Positions 17,428 through 25,975 of a DNA stretch of 64,000 bases are shown here, one piece after another (positions within the stretch are counted from its first letter, which is position 1; every line of letters starts with the position of its first letter). Both the position numbers and the translations under genes were made by a program. Under the pieces are notes generated by a model. The model was given only the letters and a program-made list of their open reading frames with translations. It ran no database searches and was not told the origin of the DNA. The DNA comes from Amycolatopsis vastitatis (lineage in GTDB: Bacteria > Actinomycetota > Actinomycetes > Mycobacteriales > Pseudonocardiaceae), in the NCBI RefSeq assembly GCF_002234595.1, contig NZ_NMUL01000033.1, positions 103,026 through 167,025 of the forward strand, read 5' to 3'.

Positions 17428-18675
17428 CTACTTCGCCGCGGCGGCGGTCGCCTGCGCGGCCGAAAGCGCGGCGCCGGGGGCTTTCGACCCGGTCAGCGCG
17501 GCCTGCACGGCACCCCAGAGAGGCTCCGAGATCCGCGGGTAGCGGGTGCCGAGGTTGTCGCCGGTGCGGCCCTTCGCGACCTTGACCGCGTCGACCCACA
17601 CCTTCAGCTCCGGCTGGGCGGCGACCTGCTTCTCCTGCACGGACGGCACGGCGGAGACGTAGGTCAGCGCCGAGTCGGAGTCGAGGACGTTGGCGGGGCT
17701 GGTCAGGCAGGACGCGATCTTGCCCGCGGTCTTCTCGGCGTCCGGGCTGCTCTGGGCCGGCACGGTGACGAACTCGCCGCCGGTCGGTGCCGGGGCCGCT
17801 CCCCCGGCGCGTCCCGGGATCGGGAGGACGCCGTACTCGAAGCCTGCTTTCTTCGCGTTCTGCAGCTGCCAGGTCCCGTTCTCGGCGAAGGCGTAGTCGC
17901 CGGTCGCGAACTCCTGCCAGCTGGTGGTCTGCGTGTTGCCGACGACGGAGTTCGGGGCGTACCCCTGGTCCAGCCAGGACTTCCACTGCGTGAGCGCCGA
18001 GACGGCGTCGGCCGAAGAAACGTCGGTCAGGTTCGCTCCCGCGCCCCAGAACCACGGGAGGAACTGGAAGGTGCCTTCCTCGGTGCCGATGGCGGAGAAC
18101 GTGATGCCCTTCTTGCCGGCGGTCTTCACCTTCGCCAGCGCCGCGTCGAGCGAGGCCCAGTCCCGGACCGACGCCGGGTCGACGCCGGCCGCGGTCAGCA
18201 CCTTCTTGTTGTAGTACAGCGCGAGCGTGTTCGCGCCGATCGGCACGCCGTACACCTGGCCCTTGACGTCGGCGGCGGCGAGCAGGTTCGGGGCCACCTG
18301 CGCCGCGTCGAGGCCGGTGTCCTGGTTGGACTTCAGCACCCCGGCCTCGGCCAGCGTGGAGACCACGGGGTTGTCCACCACCAGCACGTTCGGTGCCGTG
18401 TTCTGCTGGGCGGCGAGCAGCACCTTGTTGGTGAGGTCGGTCGTGTCGAACGCCTGACGCGAGATTTTCACGCCGGCCTCGGCGCCGCACTTGTCGATGA
18501 CCTTCGCCCACGCGGAGCTCGCGTCGAACTGCGGGTAGGGGTCCCAGACCGCGAAGGCGCCGTTCGCGCCCGTCCCGCCGGAACCCGCGGCGGGGGTTGT
18601 CCCCGAGGAGCACGCGGCCACGGTCGTGACGGCGACGGCCGCCGACAACAGCCGGATGAGGGGGAGACGCTTCAT
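17428..18675 (-). CDS. Sugar ABC transporter substrate-binding lipoprotein
   Basis: 415 residues. A lipoprotein signal has its lipobox Cys at residue 22 (VTTVAACSS), followed by a Gly/Thr-rich linker and a family-1 solute-binding fold (GVPIGANTLALYYNKKVL, TTSWQEFATGDYAF). It captures an oligosaccharide outside the membrane and delivers it to the two permeases. ATG 18675 has AGGAAGGAC upstream. It is the first gene of the operon (binding protein, MalF, MalG, glycosidase), with a perfect LacI-type operator 55 bp upstream of the start. Confidence 0.93.
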   Translation of the reverse strand: MKRLPLIRLLSAAVAVTTVAACSSGTTPAAGSGGTGANGAFAVWDPYPQFDASSAWAKVIDKCGAEAGVKISRQAFDTTDLTNKVLLAAQQNTAPNVLVVDNPVVSTLAEAGVLKSNQDTGLDAAQVAPNLLAAADVKGQVYGVPIGANTLALYYNKKVLTAAGVDPASVRDWASLDAALAKVKTAGKKGITFSAIGTEEGTFQFLPWFWGAGANLTDVSSADAVSALTQWKSWLDQGYAPNSVVGNTQTTSWQEFATGDYAFAENGTWQLQNAKKAGFEYGVLPIPGRAGGAAPAPTGGEFVTVPAQSSPDAEKTAGKIASCLTSPANVLDSDSALTYVSAVPSVQEKQVAAQPELKVWVDAVKVAKGRTGDNLGTRYPRISEPLWGAVQAALTGSKAPGAALSAAQATAAAAK

Positions 18676-18729
18676 GAGGAGGTCCTTCCTGTCGGCACCT
18701 GCGACGACCTGGAGGCGGTCGACCCGTCA

Positions 18730-18743
18730 TCGAACCGGTTCGA
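18730..18743. promoter_or_regulatory. LacI-type operator 1 (perfect palindrome)
   Basis: TCGAACCGGTTCGA is a perfect 14-bp palindrome with the central CG typical of LacI/GalR sites. It lies between the divergent importer operon and lacI-family gene. A second perfect copy (19923) and a near copy (18840) flank the regulator gene. Confidence 0.8.
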
Positions 18744-18839
18744 CGCTGGATAGCGGCGTCACCGTAAACCGCGAGCCGGGTCCGACGCAATACTCACTTC
18801 CTCAGGAGGTCAGGCCCATGCATTACCATCGACGCGACG

Positions 18840-18853
18840 TCGAACCGGTTCTG
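18840..18853. promoter_or_regulatory. LacI-type operator 2 (12 of 14 matches)
   Basis: TCGAACCGGTTCTG keeps the core and left half of the palindrome. It lies 22 bp before the preferred regulator start and would sit in the leader, or inside the coding region if ATG 18818 is used. This suggests autoregulation. Confidence 0.6.
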
Positions 18854-18874
18854 GCGACCGGGGTCAGGAGCGGC

Positions 18875-19900
18875 ATGAACATCGGGGAGATCGCCCGGCG
18901 CGCGGGAGTTTCGCGCAGCACCGTGTCCTACGCCCTCAGCGGCAAGCGACCGGTTTCGGCGGCCACCGTGCAGCGCATCAACGACGTCATCGCCGAACTC
19001 GGCTACCGGCCCAACGCCAGCGCCCGCGCGCTGGCCGAAGGCCGCACGCGCACCCTCGGCCTGGTCGTGCCCCCGGCCAGCCGCCGGCTGACCGACGTCC
19101 AGCTGGGGTTCGTCGGCAGCGTCGTCGACGCGGCCGCCGCCCACGACCTCGACGTCCTGCTCTCCCCCAGCGGCGGCGACCACGACCGCTCGTTCGAGCG
19201 CATCGTCACCGGGCGGCGGGTCGACGGCGTGATCCTGATGGAGATCCTCCTCGAAGACCCGCGGGTGGAGCGGCTGAGCCAGGCGAGCCTGCCGTTCGTC
19301 ACCATCGGCCACGTCGAGCACCCCGGCGCGTCCTGGTGGGTCGACGTCGACTACGGCGCCCTGATCACGCGCTGCGTGCACCACCTCGCCGACCTCGGCC
19401 ACGAGGAGGTCGTGCTCATCAACCGGTCGGCCGAACTCGTCGCCGCGGGCTACGGCCCCGCCCTGCGTTCGGCGACCGGCTTCCTGGAGGCCACGGCCGC
19501 GCGCGGTCTCACCGCGCGCACCGTGTGCTGCGCGGACGACGCGGCCGCCGGCCTGGCCTGCTTCGAAGAGATCCGCACGCAATGGCCGTCGGTGACCGCG
19601 GCGGTCACGATCAACGAAGCCGCACTGCCCGGCGTCCAGCGTGCCCTGCACCGGGCCGGGCTCGAAGTGCCGCGTGACTTCTCGCTCACCGGCGTCATCG
19701 CCGAGCGGCTGGCCGAGGACTTCCACCCGCCGCTCACCGCGGCCGACGTGCCGGCCGTGGAGCTGGGCCGGCTGGCCGTCGACCTGCTTCTGGCACAGAT
19801 CGCCGATCCTGCCGCAAGGGACGCCGCGCCGCGGCACGCCCTGCTCGAGCCGCCGATCTCACTGCGGTCCAGCACCGGCGCCCGCCCGCGCCACGCCTGA
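18875..19900 (+). CDS. LacI/GalR-family transcriptional regulator
   Basis: 341 residues. The HTH is at 2-22 (NIGEIARRAGVSRSTVSYALS) and the hinge helix region ends in YRPNASARALA, followed by a periplasmic-binding-like sensor domain. ATG 18875 has AGGAG 4 bases upstream and gives the usual LacI N-terminus. ATG 18818, 19 codons earlier, has a stronger AGGAGGT and cannot be excluded. It is divergent from the importer operon; the three TCGAACCGGTTCGA-type sites around it make it the likely repressor of that operon and of itself, released by the imported sugar. Confidence 0.92.
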   Translation: MNIGEIARRAGVSRSTVSYALSGKRPVSAATVQRINDVIAELGYRPNASARALAEGRTRTLGLVVPPASRRLTDVQLGFVGSVVDAAAAHDLDVLLSPSGGDHDRSFERIVTGRRVDGVILMEILLEDPRVERLSQASLPFVTIGHVEHPGASWWVDVDYGALITRCVHHLADLGHEEVVLINRSAELVAAGYGPALRSATGFLEATAARGLTARTVCCADDAAAGLACFEEIRTQWPSVTAAVTINEAALPGVQRALHRAGLEVPRDFSLTGVIAERLAEDFHPPLTAADVPAVELGRLAVDLLLAQIADPAARDAAPRHALLEPPISLRSSTGARPRHA

Positions 19901-19922
19901 CCGGTCCTGGTTTTACCGCGGG

Positions 19923-19936
19923 TCGAACCGGTTCGA
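19923..19936. promoter_or_regulatory. LacI-type operator 3 (perfect palindrome, downstream of the regulator gene)
   Basis: A second perfect TCGAACCGGTTCGA lies 22 bp after the regulator stop and about 1.19 kb from operator 1. A downstream operator could support looping or control a transcript running right. Confidence 0.65.
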
Positions 19937-19966
19937 TGCCTTGTCCTTCCCGCTCTGTCCGCAGCA

Positions 19967-19985
19967 CCGCGGTTTCGGACCGCGG
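19967..19985 (+). terminator. Short hairpin after the LacI-family gene
   Basis: CCGCGGT and ACCGCGG enclose the stable loop TTCGG. Position 66 bp after the stop suggests a terminator; no T-run follows. Confidence 0.45.
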
Positions 19986-20272
19986 CACCGGGATAATCAC
20001 AGCCCGAGGGGGCTGCCGACCGTGCTGAGAGGCTTCGATGTCTTCCCTCGACCACTTGATCATCACCGTCGTCGGCGCCCGCCGGGCGGAAGCCCGTGAG
20101 CTTGCGCCCGCACCGGGACGCGACACGCGCCGCCGTTCAGGCGCCCGGAAACAGCGCTGGGGCTCACCGAACCCGGAGCCCGGACGCGGTGAGGCGAAAC
20201 CGGAGTAGCCGGGCTTGTGGTCCGGACCGCGGGCCCCCTACGGTGGGGCCGGGTCGACGCGGGGAGGGCACT
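19986..20272. other. Intergenic stretch without a supported gene
   Basis: It holds the leader of the downstream peptidase. A 56-codon open frame (20038-20208, AGAGG before ATG) exists, but its product becomes basic and Pro/Arg-rich without any family signal, so I do not call it. No clear promoter hexamers are seen. Confidence 0.4.
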
Positions 20273-21679
20273 GTGCGGGTTTTCGGGGCGGTCCTGGTGA
20301 GCGCTTTCCTCCTGGCCGGCGGCACACCCGCCCTGGCGGCCACCGATTGGTCGCCGTCACCGATCGCCTGGACGGCCTGCCCCGACGACCCGGACAGTCC
20401 CCAGCCGCCGGACGGCGAGTGCGGCACACTGCGGGTGCCCCTGGACTGGGACCGCCCGTGGGGACCCACCATCGACCTCGCGGTCGCCCGGCACCGGGCC
20501 ACCGATCCCGCGCACCGGCTCGGCGTGCTCGTGGCCGACGCCGGCGGCCCCGGCAGTTCGGGCGCGGAGTTCGCGCTGGCCTCGGGCTACTTCAGCCCGG
20601 AGGTCCGCGCCCGGTTCGACGTCGTGGGCTTCGACCTGCGCGGGACCGGCCGCAGCTCGTTCATCCGGTGCGAGGACGGCGCCGCCCCGCCGAACGACGA
20701 ACCCGCCGACCGTGCGGAGTTCGAGACCCTGCGCCGGTACAGCCGGCAGGCGATCGCCGACTGCCGCGCCCGCAACCTGCCGGTCTTCGACCACGCCGAC
20801 ACCGCCGTCAACGCCCAGGACCTGGACGCCGTCCGCCGTGCCCTCGGCGAAGACAAGATCAGCTTCCATGGCATCTCCTACGGCACGCTGCTCGGCCAGC
20901 AGTACGCCGAAAAGCACGGTGACCGGGTCCGGGCGATGGTGCTGGACAGCAGCATCGACCACAGCGCGGACGTCCGGCGCTTCATGGGCGACCGGGCCAC
21001 CGCCGCGGACCAGCTGTTCCGGCAGTTCGCCGCGTGGTGCGACCGGACCACGACCTGCGCGCTGCACGGCCGGGACGTCGTGGCCACCTGGGAGCAGGCG
21101 CTCGCCGTCGCCGACGGGATGCCGATGCCGCGCAACTGGTTGCCGGACCGGGTGTTCTCGGACATGTACGGCCCGAACTGGGACGACGTGGCCCAGGTGA
21201 TCGCCGAAACCGTGGCCGGCCGGGCGCCGGTGACGGCCCAGTTCGAGTACAACTACCGGTCGATCCGGCTGGCCGTCGTCTGCCAGGACTTCGACCTCCG
21301 GATCGGGACCTTCGCCCAGTACTCCGCGTTGCACGCCGAAGAGCTGCGCCGGGCCCCGCTCATGCGAGGCCGCACGATCGGCCACGAGGAAGCCACCACG
21401 TGCCTCGGACTCCCCGGGCCGCCCGCGAACCCGCCGCACCGGCTGAACATCCCGCGCGCGCCGCGAATCCTGCTGTTGAACGCCCGGTACGACCCGGCGA
21501 CCCCGCATCCCTGGGCGGAGAACATCCACCGCCAGGCACCGGCGAACACCACCCTGGTGACCTACGAAGGCTCCGGGCACAGCATCTACCCGCGGACCAC
21601 CTGCACCAGGGCGGCCGTGGACCGCTACCTGCTGACGCTGGAGGCGCCCCGCCGCGACGTCAGCTGCCCGGAGGCCTGA
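20273..21679 (+). CDS. Secreted alpha/beta-hydrolase, tripeptidyl-aminopeptidase-like
   Basis: 468 residues: an N-terminal signal peptide (VRVFGAVLVSAFLLAGG, cleavage near ALA-AT), then an alpha/beta-hydrolase fold with nucleophile elbow GISYG (Ser ~202), Asp ~407 (ARYDPATP) and His ~437 (GSGHSIYP). The C-terminal TAP-like domain is typical of Streptomyces Slp/Tap peptidases that remove tripeptides from secreted protein N-termini. GTG 20273 is chosen because GGGGAGGG precedes it and the signal peptide starts there; the longer frame from 20096 has no signal. The last 20 bp overlap the convergent DUF4255 gene. Confidence 0.9.
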   Translation: MRVFGAVLVSAFLLAGGTPALAATDWSPSPIAWTACPDDPDSPQPPDGECGTLRVPLDWDRPWGPTIDLAVARHRATDPAHRLGVLVADAGGPGSSGAEFALASGYFSPEVRARFDVVGFDLRGTGRSSFIRCEDGAAPPNDEPADRAEFETLRRYSRQAIADCRARNLPVFDHADTAVNAQDLDAVRRALGEDKISFHGISYGTLLGQQYAEKHGDRVRAMVLDSSIDHSADVRRFMGDRATAADQLFRQFAAWCDRTTTCALHGRDVVATWEQALAVADGMPMPRNWLPDRVFSDMYGPNWDDVAQVIAETVAGRAPVTAQFEYNYRSIRLAVVCQDFDLRIGTFAQYSALHAEELRRAPLMRGRTIGHEEATTCLGLPGPPANPPHRLNIPRAPRILLLNARYDPATPHPWAENIHRQAPANTTLVTYEGSGHSIYPRTTCTRAAVDRYLLTLEAPRRDVSCPEA

Positions 21680-22439
21680 TCCCCGGCGCCGGGCCGGTCT
21701 CCTCGACCTTCCCCTGCCGCTGCCCGTCGACCGCCAGCTCGTCGCCGACTTCCGCGGCGACGACGAAGGTCCCGTCCTCGCCCACCGTGGTGGCGCCACG
21801 CGGGGTCGAGACGACGGTGCCGGGTGCGGCGGCGCTGTGGCCGCCGACGAACAGGCGGTTCTCGGGTGCCGAGCCGGTCGGTGTCACGGCGACCTGGTAC
21901 CGCTCCACCGGCTCGCCAACCGGGACGAGCAGCGCACTGTCCACAGTGGCCGTCACGGTGATGTCGAGTCCCGGCTTGAGCTGGCCACCCAGTGCCGACC
22001 AGAAGTCCGAGTTGTCCCGGCCGTCGCCCGCGCCGACCTCGATCGACGGCAGCGGCCGCACGGCCTGGTAGGCCCCGCGCAGGTAGCGGCTCTCCAGCTC
22101 CGGGTGCCGCAGGAACACCGCGAGGGCGTCGCCCAGCAGCGAGTGCTCGTCCCGGATGTCGGAGGTCCACGCGGTGACCAGGTACCGGCAGTCCACCCGC
22201 GGCAGCCTCACCCGCCGGTACCGCGCCCCGTCGGCGCCGGCGACCGTCTCCACGCCGAACTCACGGTCGCCGAGGTTGCGCCGCACGTCCCACAGGTAGA
22301 GGTTCAGCGTCGGCCGGGACACCTTGGCGGCCCAGTCCTTGTCCGGCGCGGCGAAGGCGACGTCGACCTCCCGCTTGGCCACCGGGACGACGGTGGCGCG
22401 CAGGAACTCCTCCAGCGACTCGTCAAGCAGGTGCAGCAT
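21660..22439 (-). CDS. DUF4255 (Pvc16/Afp16-like) eCIS cap/tail-terminator protein
   Basis: 259 residues. The N-terminal ~190 residues match the DUF4255 (Pvc16_N) pattern: LLDESLEEFLRATV, then NLYLWDVRRNLGDRE and RVDCRYLVTAWT. This family ends sheath/tube polymerisation at the distal end of contractile injection systems. A C-terminal carboxypeptidase-regulatory/Ig-like extension (SAPENRLFVGGH..., GATTVGEDGTF) is added. Its start lies inside the end of the ATPase gene (17-bp overlap), so the two are co-expressed. It sits ~25 kb from the structural operon, an unusual split. Confidence 0.9.
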   Translation of the reverse strand: MLHLLDESLEEFLRATVVPVAKREVDVAFAAPDKDWAAKVSRPTLNLYLWDVRRNLGDREFGVETVAGADGARYRRVRLPRVDCRYLVTAWTSDIRDEHSLLGDALAVFLRHPELESRYLRGAYQAVRPLPSIEVGAGDGRDNSDFWSALGGQLKPGLDITVTATVDSALLVPVGEPVERYQVAVTPTGSAPENRLFVGGHSAAAPGTVVSTPRGATTVGEDGTFVVAAEVGDELAVDGQRQGKVEETGPAPGIRPPGS

Positions 22440-24372
22440 CGTCGTCCCCGTTCACCAGTGGGAAGTACGGGCCGAACTCGGCCTCCGTCCGCAGCCGGCC
22501 CAGTTTCTGGAACTCGCGCTTGAGGGCCAGCGCCACACGGTCCATCGTCACGGCCGCGCCGTCCTCGGCGGCGAGGAACGCCGCGCCGAGCGCCGCGTTG
22601 CGGATCACCCCGCCGGTGACGCGGAACTGCCGGGCGAGGAAGTCGAAGTCGAGCCGCTCGCCCAGCGGCGCGCCGGCCGGGAAGGCGCGCTCCCAGATCA
22701 GCCGTCGCCGCCGCTCGTCCGGGGGTTCGAAGTCCACCGCCACCGAGATCCGCCGCAGGAACGCGTCGTCGATGTTGCGCTGCAGGTTGGTGGCGAGGAC
22801 GACCAGCCCTTGGTAGGCCTCCAGGCGTTGCAGCAGGTAGGCGACCTCGATGTTGGCGTACCGGTCGTGCGCGTCGGAGACCTCCGAGCGCTTGCCGAAC
22901 AGCGCGTCGGCCTCGTCGAAGAACAGCACGAGGTCCCCGGCGGACGCGGCACCGAAGATCCGCTCGAGGTTCTTCTCCGTCTCGCCGATGTACTTGCTCA
23001 CCACCGACGACAAGTCGACTTTGTACAGGTCGAGCCCGAGCCGTCCGGCCACGATCTCCGCGGCGAGCGTCTTGCCGGTGCCGGACGGGCCGGCGAACAG
23101 CGCGACCACCCCCGCCGCGGCCACCGGCGCGAAACCCCATTCGTCGTAGACGATCCGCCGCAGCCGGAACCGCGCGACGAGTTCGTCCAGCTGCGCCGTC
23201 CGGTCGTCGGGGAGCACGAGGTCCTCGGGCCGCCGCCGCGGGCGGATGCGGACCGCGAGGCCGTCGAGGTGCCCGCCGGCCAACCGCCGCACGCCCGCCT
23301 CGAGCCGCGCGGGATCGCCGCCCGCGGCCGCGCCGACCAGCCGGATCTGGTCGCGGCTCAGCAGGTACGCGGGTTCGGGTGGGGTACCGAAAGCCGTTTG
23401 CCAGTCGGCCTCGTCCGCCGCGGCCGACTCGAGCCGCAGTTCGGTCCATGACCGGTCCGGCAGCGTGTCCAGGGCCAGTTCGCCCGCCGAGCCGAGCACC
23501 CAGTCCAGGTGCGCGGCGCGGTCGATCCGGTCGGCGGCGGCGGGGGTGAGCGGGGCGGTCAGCTCCAGGAAGACGGCACGGCCACCCAGCCCGGCTTCGC
23601 GCACCACGGCGGCCCACTCCGCGTCGTTCGCGGGCAGGGGCGACACGAGGAAGGGCTTGTGCGGCAAGGCTTTCCTGGCCGCCGCCAGCCGGCTGGCGGC
23701 GTCCGCGCCGGCGACCAGGAGCAGGTGCGGCCGCGCCGGAACGCCGTCGTCGCCCGACGCGGCCAGGCGCCGGACGCCCGGCGGCAGCGCGGGGTCGGCG
23801 GAGTCGTCGCCGGTCAGGGCCCACAGGACCCGGGCGGCGGGCCAGCACATCCGCGTCGCCCACGGTCCTTCGGCGCCGGACTCGGCGAGTTCGGCCCGGC
23901 GCAGCGGGGCGTCCGGGGCCAGCGCCCGGGCGCCGCCGCCGAGCAGCCGGCCCAGGCTCGCCAGGGTGAGCCGCGGCAGCTGGACATTGTCCTGAAAATA
24001 GGCCACCAACCGCATCCGGTGCGGTGAACATTCCACCGCGGCGAGCAGGGCGAGGGTTTGCGCCGACAATTCGCCGAGTTGCGCGTGCCGCACGATTCCG
24101 GCGAAGACGGACGTGCCGGTCAGGTATTCGGAGAATTGCTGACGGGCTGCGGTCAGTCCCGGTTCGAGCTGCCGGTCCAGGGCCTCGGCCCGTTCCGCGG
24201 GCGGCCCCGAAATCCCCGGCAGAGCACGCAGAATACGGTCGACTTCTTCGGAAACCACGTAGAGACCGGCGAAATCGTGCGGCAGCAGCCCTTCCCCGAG
24301 CCGGCACAGGAGCGCTTCGCGTTGCAGCAGGACGTCGGCCATGAGCTGCCACGGCGGGGCTTCCTCTGCCAC
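22423..24372 (-). CDS. AAA+ ATPase of the eCIS (Pvc15-like)
   Basis: 649 residues. The N-terminal ~400 residues form a helical/winged region including a degenerate first ATPase-like part. The C-terminal AAA+ domain has Walker A GPSGTGKT (428-435), Walker B LVLFFDEAD (481-489) and sensor/Arg-finger region ATNLQRNIDDAFLRR. Pvc15-type ATPases are needed for assembly or cargo loading of extracellular contractile injection systems. It is co-transcribed with the DUF4255 gene and divergent (119 bp) from the peptidoglycan hydrolase. Location is cytoplasmic. Confidence 0.93.
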   Translation of the reverse strand: MAEEAPPWQLMADVLLQREALLCRLGEGLLPHDFAGLYVVSEEVDRILRALPGISGPPAERAEALDRQLEPGLTAARQQFSEYLTGTSVFAGIVRHAQLGELSAQTLALLAAVECSPHRMRLVAYFQDNVQLPRLTLASLGRLLGGGARALAPDAPLRRAELAESGAEGPWATRMCWPAARVLWALTGDDSADPALPPGVRRLAASGDDGVPARPHLLLVAGADAASRLAAARKALPHKPFLVSPLPANDAEWAAVVREAGLGGRAVFLELTAPLTPAAADRIDRAAHLDWVLGSAGELALDTLPDRSWTELRLESAAADEADWQTAFGTPPEPAYLLSRDQIRLVGAAAGGDPARLEAGVRRLAGGHLDGLAVRIRPRRRPEDLVLPDDRTAQLDELVARFRLRRIVYDEWGFAPVAAAGVVALFAGPSGTGKTLAAEIVAGRLGLDLYKVDLSSVVSKYIGETEKNLERIFGAASAGDLVLFFDEADALFGKRSEVSDAHDRYANIEVAYLLQRLEAYQGLVVLATNLQRNIDDAFLRRISVAVDFEPPDERRRRLIWERAFPAGAPLGERLDFDFLARQFRVTGGVIRNAALGAAFLAAEDGAAVTMDRVALALKREFQKLGRLRTEAEFGPYFPLVNGDDDAAPA

Positions 24373-24479
24373 GTCACCCCCTGTCGGTCCGCCTCGAACC
24401 TAGCACCGGCCCCGCCCGCCGTCCGCGATTCCCGCCCCTTCGGGCGCGCGAAACGCCACCACGACGCGATCGGCCACCC

Positions 24480-24485
24480 TAGTAT
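24480..24485 (+). promoter_or_regulatory. Candidate -10 box (TAGTAT) for a leaderless hydrolase transcript
   Basis: TAGTAT ends 6 bp before GTG 24492, the spacing expected if transcription starts at or next to the start codon. No ribosome-binding site fits the gap. No clear -35 hexamer is seen. Confidence 0.45.
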
Positions 24486-24491
24486 GGGGTC

Positions 24492-25973
24492 GTGGCGCGA
24501 TTTACGGCCGAGCAGATTTACGCGTTCGCCCGCGAAGCCGGTTTTTCCCCGGATCGCGCCGCGACGATGACCGCGGTCGCCCTCGCGGAGTCCGGGGGCA
24601 ACAGCGGGGCGCACAACCCCCACGGCGAGGACAGCCGTGGCCTGTGGCAGATCAACGTGCGCTCCCACGCCGCGCTCGGCCAAGGCGACCTCTACGACCC
24701 GCTCACGAACGCGAAGGCGGCGTTCGCGGTGTCTCACGGCGGCGCGGACATCTCGCCGTGGACCACCACGCACGGCGGGCTTTCCGCCCGGTACCTGCGG
24801 TATCGCGCGCAGGCCGAGGCGGCCGCGGTGGCGTACGGCGACGGCGATGGCCACGGCATGTGGACCGGCACGGCGGGCTACGGCGACCACGTCGGCGCCG
24901 GGTCGGCCGCGGGCGGCGGGAAACCGGCGGGCCCCGCGACCGGCGACGGCAGCGACGCCGTCGTCGTCTCGCACCCGGCCGCCGGCACCGGTCCGGCACC
25001 CGGTGCCCGCGCGGGCGAGGAGTACGGGATCCCGCTCGACGACCCCGATCCCGGCGACGGCGTGCACACCGCCGCCGCGACGAACGGGACGGGCGGGCGG
25101 GCCGGGCAGGAGTACGGCATCCCGCTCGGCGACGAGCCGCCGGCGTCCGGCTCGGCGTCCGGCGACCATACGGCGTCCGACCACCCGGCGTCCGACCACC
25201 CGGTGAGCGGCGGGGATCCGGCGAAGCTGCAGCGGTTCCTCGACGTCGCCGTGGCCCAGACCGGCGACCACTACGTCTGGGGCGCCCACGCCGGCATGAA
25301 CGACCCCGACCCGACCGCGTTCGACTGCTCGGACCTGGTGCAGTGGGCGACCCACCAGGTCGGCGTCGACCTGCCCCGCACCGCGTGGGAGCAGTACGAG
25401 TTCCTGCACAAGCGGGGTTTCACGATCCCGATCGAGCAGGCGATCCACACGCCGGGCGCGCTGCTGTTCAGCTTCTCGTCCGATCCCGACAAGGGCCTCC
25501 CGGCGCACAACCACGTCGCGATCAGCCTCGGCAACGGCCGGACCATGGAGGCGAAGGGCACCCAGTACGGCGTCGGTTCCTGGGAGGCGAACACCCGGCG
25601 GTTCCAGTACGCCGTCGTGATTCCCGGCGTCTCGGACGGCCAGTCCGGCGGCCACCCGGCGCCCGCGCCCGCCGCGCACGCCGGGGACGACTTCCAGCAC
25701 CACCTCGACACCGATCCCGCCGTGCTGGACGCCGACCCCGCGGTCGTGGCCGCCAGTCAGCAGCTCACCGCCGCCGAGCCGGCGCCACACGTTCCCGAAG
25801 AGCACTTCGAACCGGCCCCGGAACCCGAGCCGGACCACCTCAGCGGCACCCTCGACGACATCGACCACGACGGCGTCGACGATGCCCTGCACCACGCGGA
25901 ACAGTGGTCCGCCCACTTCGACGACCACCACACCGACCCGGCGGACCACCACGACGTCTCCGGGGCGCACTGA
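24492..25973 (+). CDS. Bifunctional peptidoglycan hydrolase: lysozyme/SLT-like plus NlpC/P60
   Basis: 493 residues. Residues ~1-110 resemble the actinobacterial transglycosylase fold (catalytic Glu in ALAESGGNSGAHNP, then RGLWQIN). A Gly/Pro/Asp linker follows with a duplicated EYGIPL segment and a duplicated ASDHP. An NlpC/P60 domain covers ~240-375, with Cys in AFDCSDLVQWA and His in AHNHVAISLGNG. The C-terminus is His/Asp-rich with DIDHDGVDD, a DxDxDGxxD calcium-binding pattern. There is no signal peptide, so export would have to use another route, for example particle delivery or lysis. It is the first gene of the plus-strand accessory run and divergent from the eCIS ATPase. It probably cuts the cell wall during particle action or release. 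Confidence 0.85.
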   Translation: MARFTAEQIYAFAREAGFSPDRAATMTAVALAESGGNSGAHNPHGEDSRGLWQINVRSHAALGQGDLYDPLTNAKAAFAVSHGGADISPWTTTHGGLSARYLRYRAQAEAAAVAYGDGDGHGMWTGTAGYGDHVGAGSAAGGGKPAGPATGDGSDAVVVSHPAAGTGPAPGARAGEEYGIPLDDPDPGDGVHTAAATNGTGGRAGQEYGIPLGDEPPASGSASGDHTASDHPASDHPVSGGDPAKLQRFLDVAVAQTGDHYVWGAHAGMNDPDPTAFDCSDLVQWATHQVGVDLPRTAWEQYEFLHKRGFTIPIEQAIHTPGALLFSFSSDPDKGLPAHNHVAISLGNGRTMEAKGTQYGVGSWEANTRRFQYAVVIPGVSDGQSGGHPAPAPAAHAGDDFQHHLDTDPAVLDADPAVVAASQQLTAAEPAPHVPEEHFEPAPEPEPDHLSGTLDDIDHDGVDDALHHAEQWSAHFDDHHTDPADHHDVSGAH

Positions 25974-25975
25974 CC

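Noticed and set aside
18818..18874. Earlier ATG 18818 of the LacI-family gene
   Set aside because: Strong AGGAGGT, but the extra 19 residues precede the normal LacI N-terminus and overlap the operator-like site; kept as an alternative only.
20038..20208. 56-codon frame with AGAGG before ATG
   Set aside because: No domain, quickly becomes basic/Pro-rich; kept only as a note in the intergenic entry.
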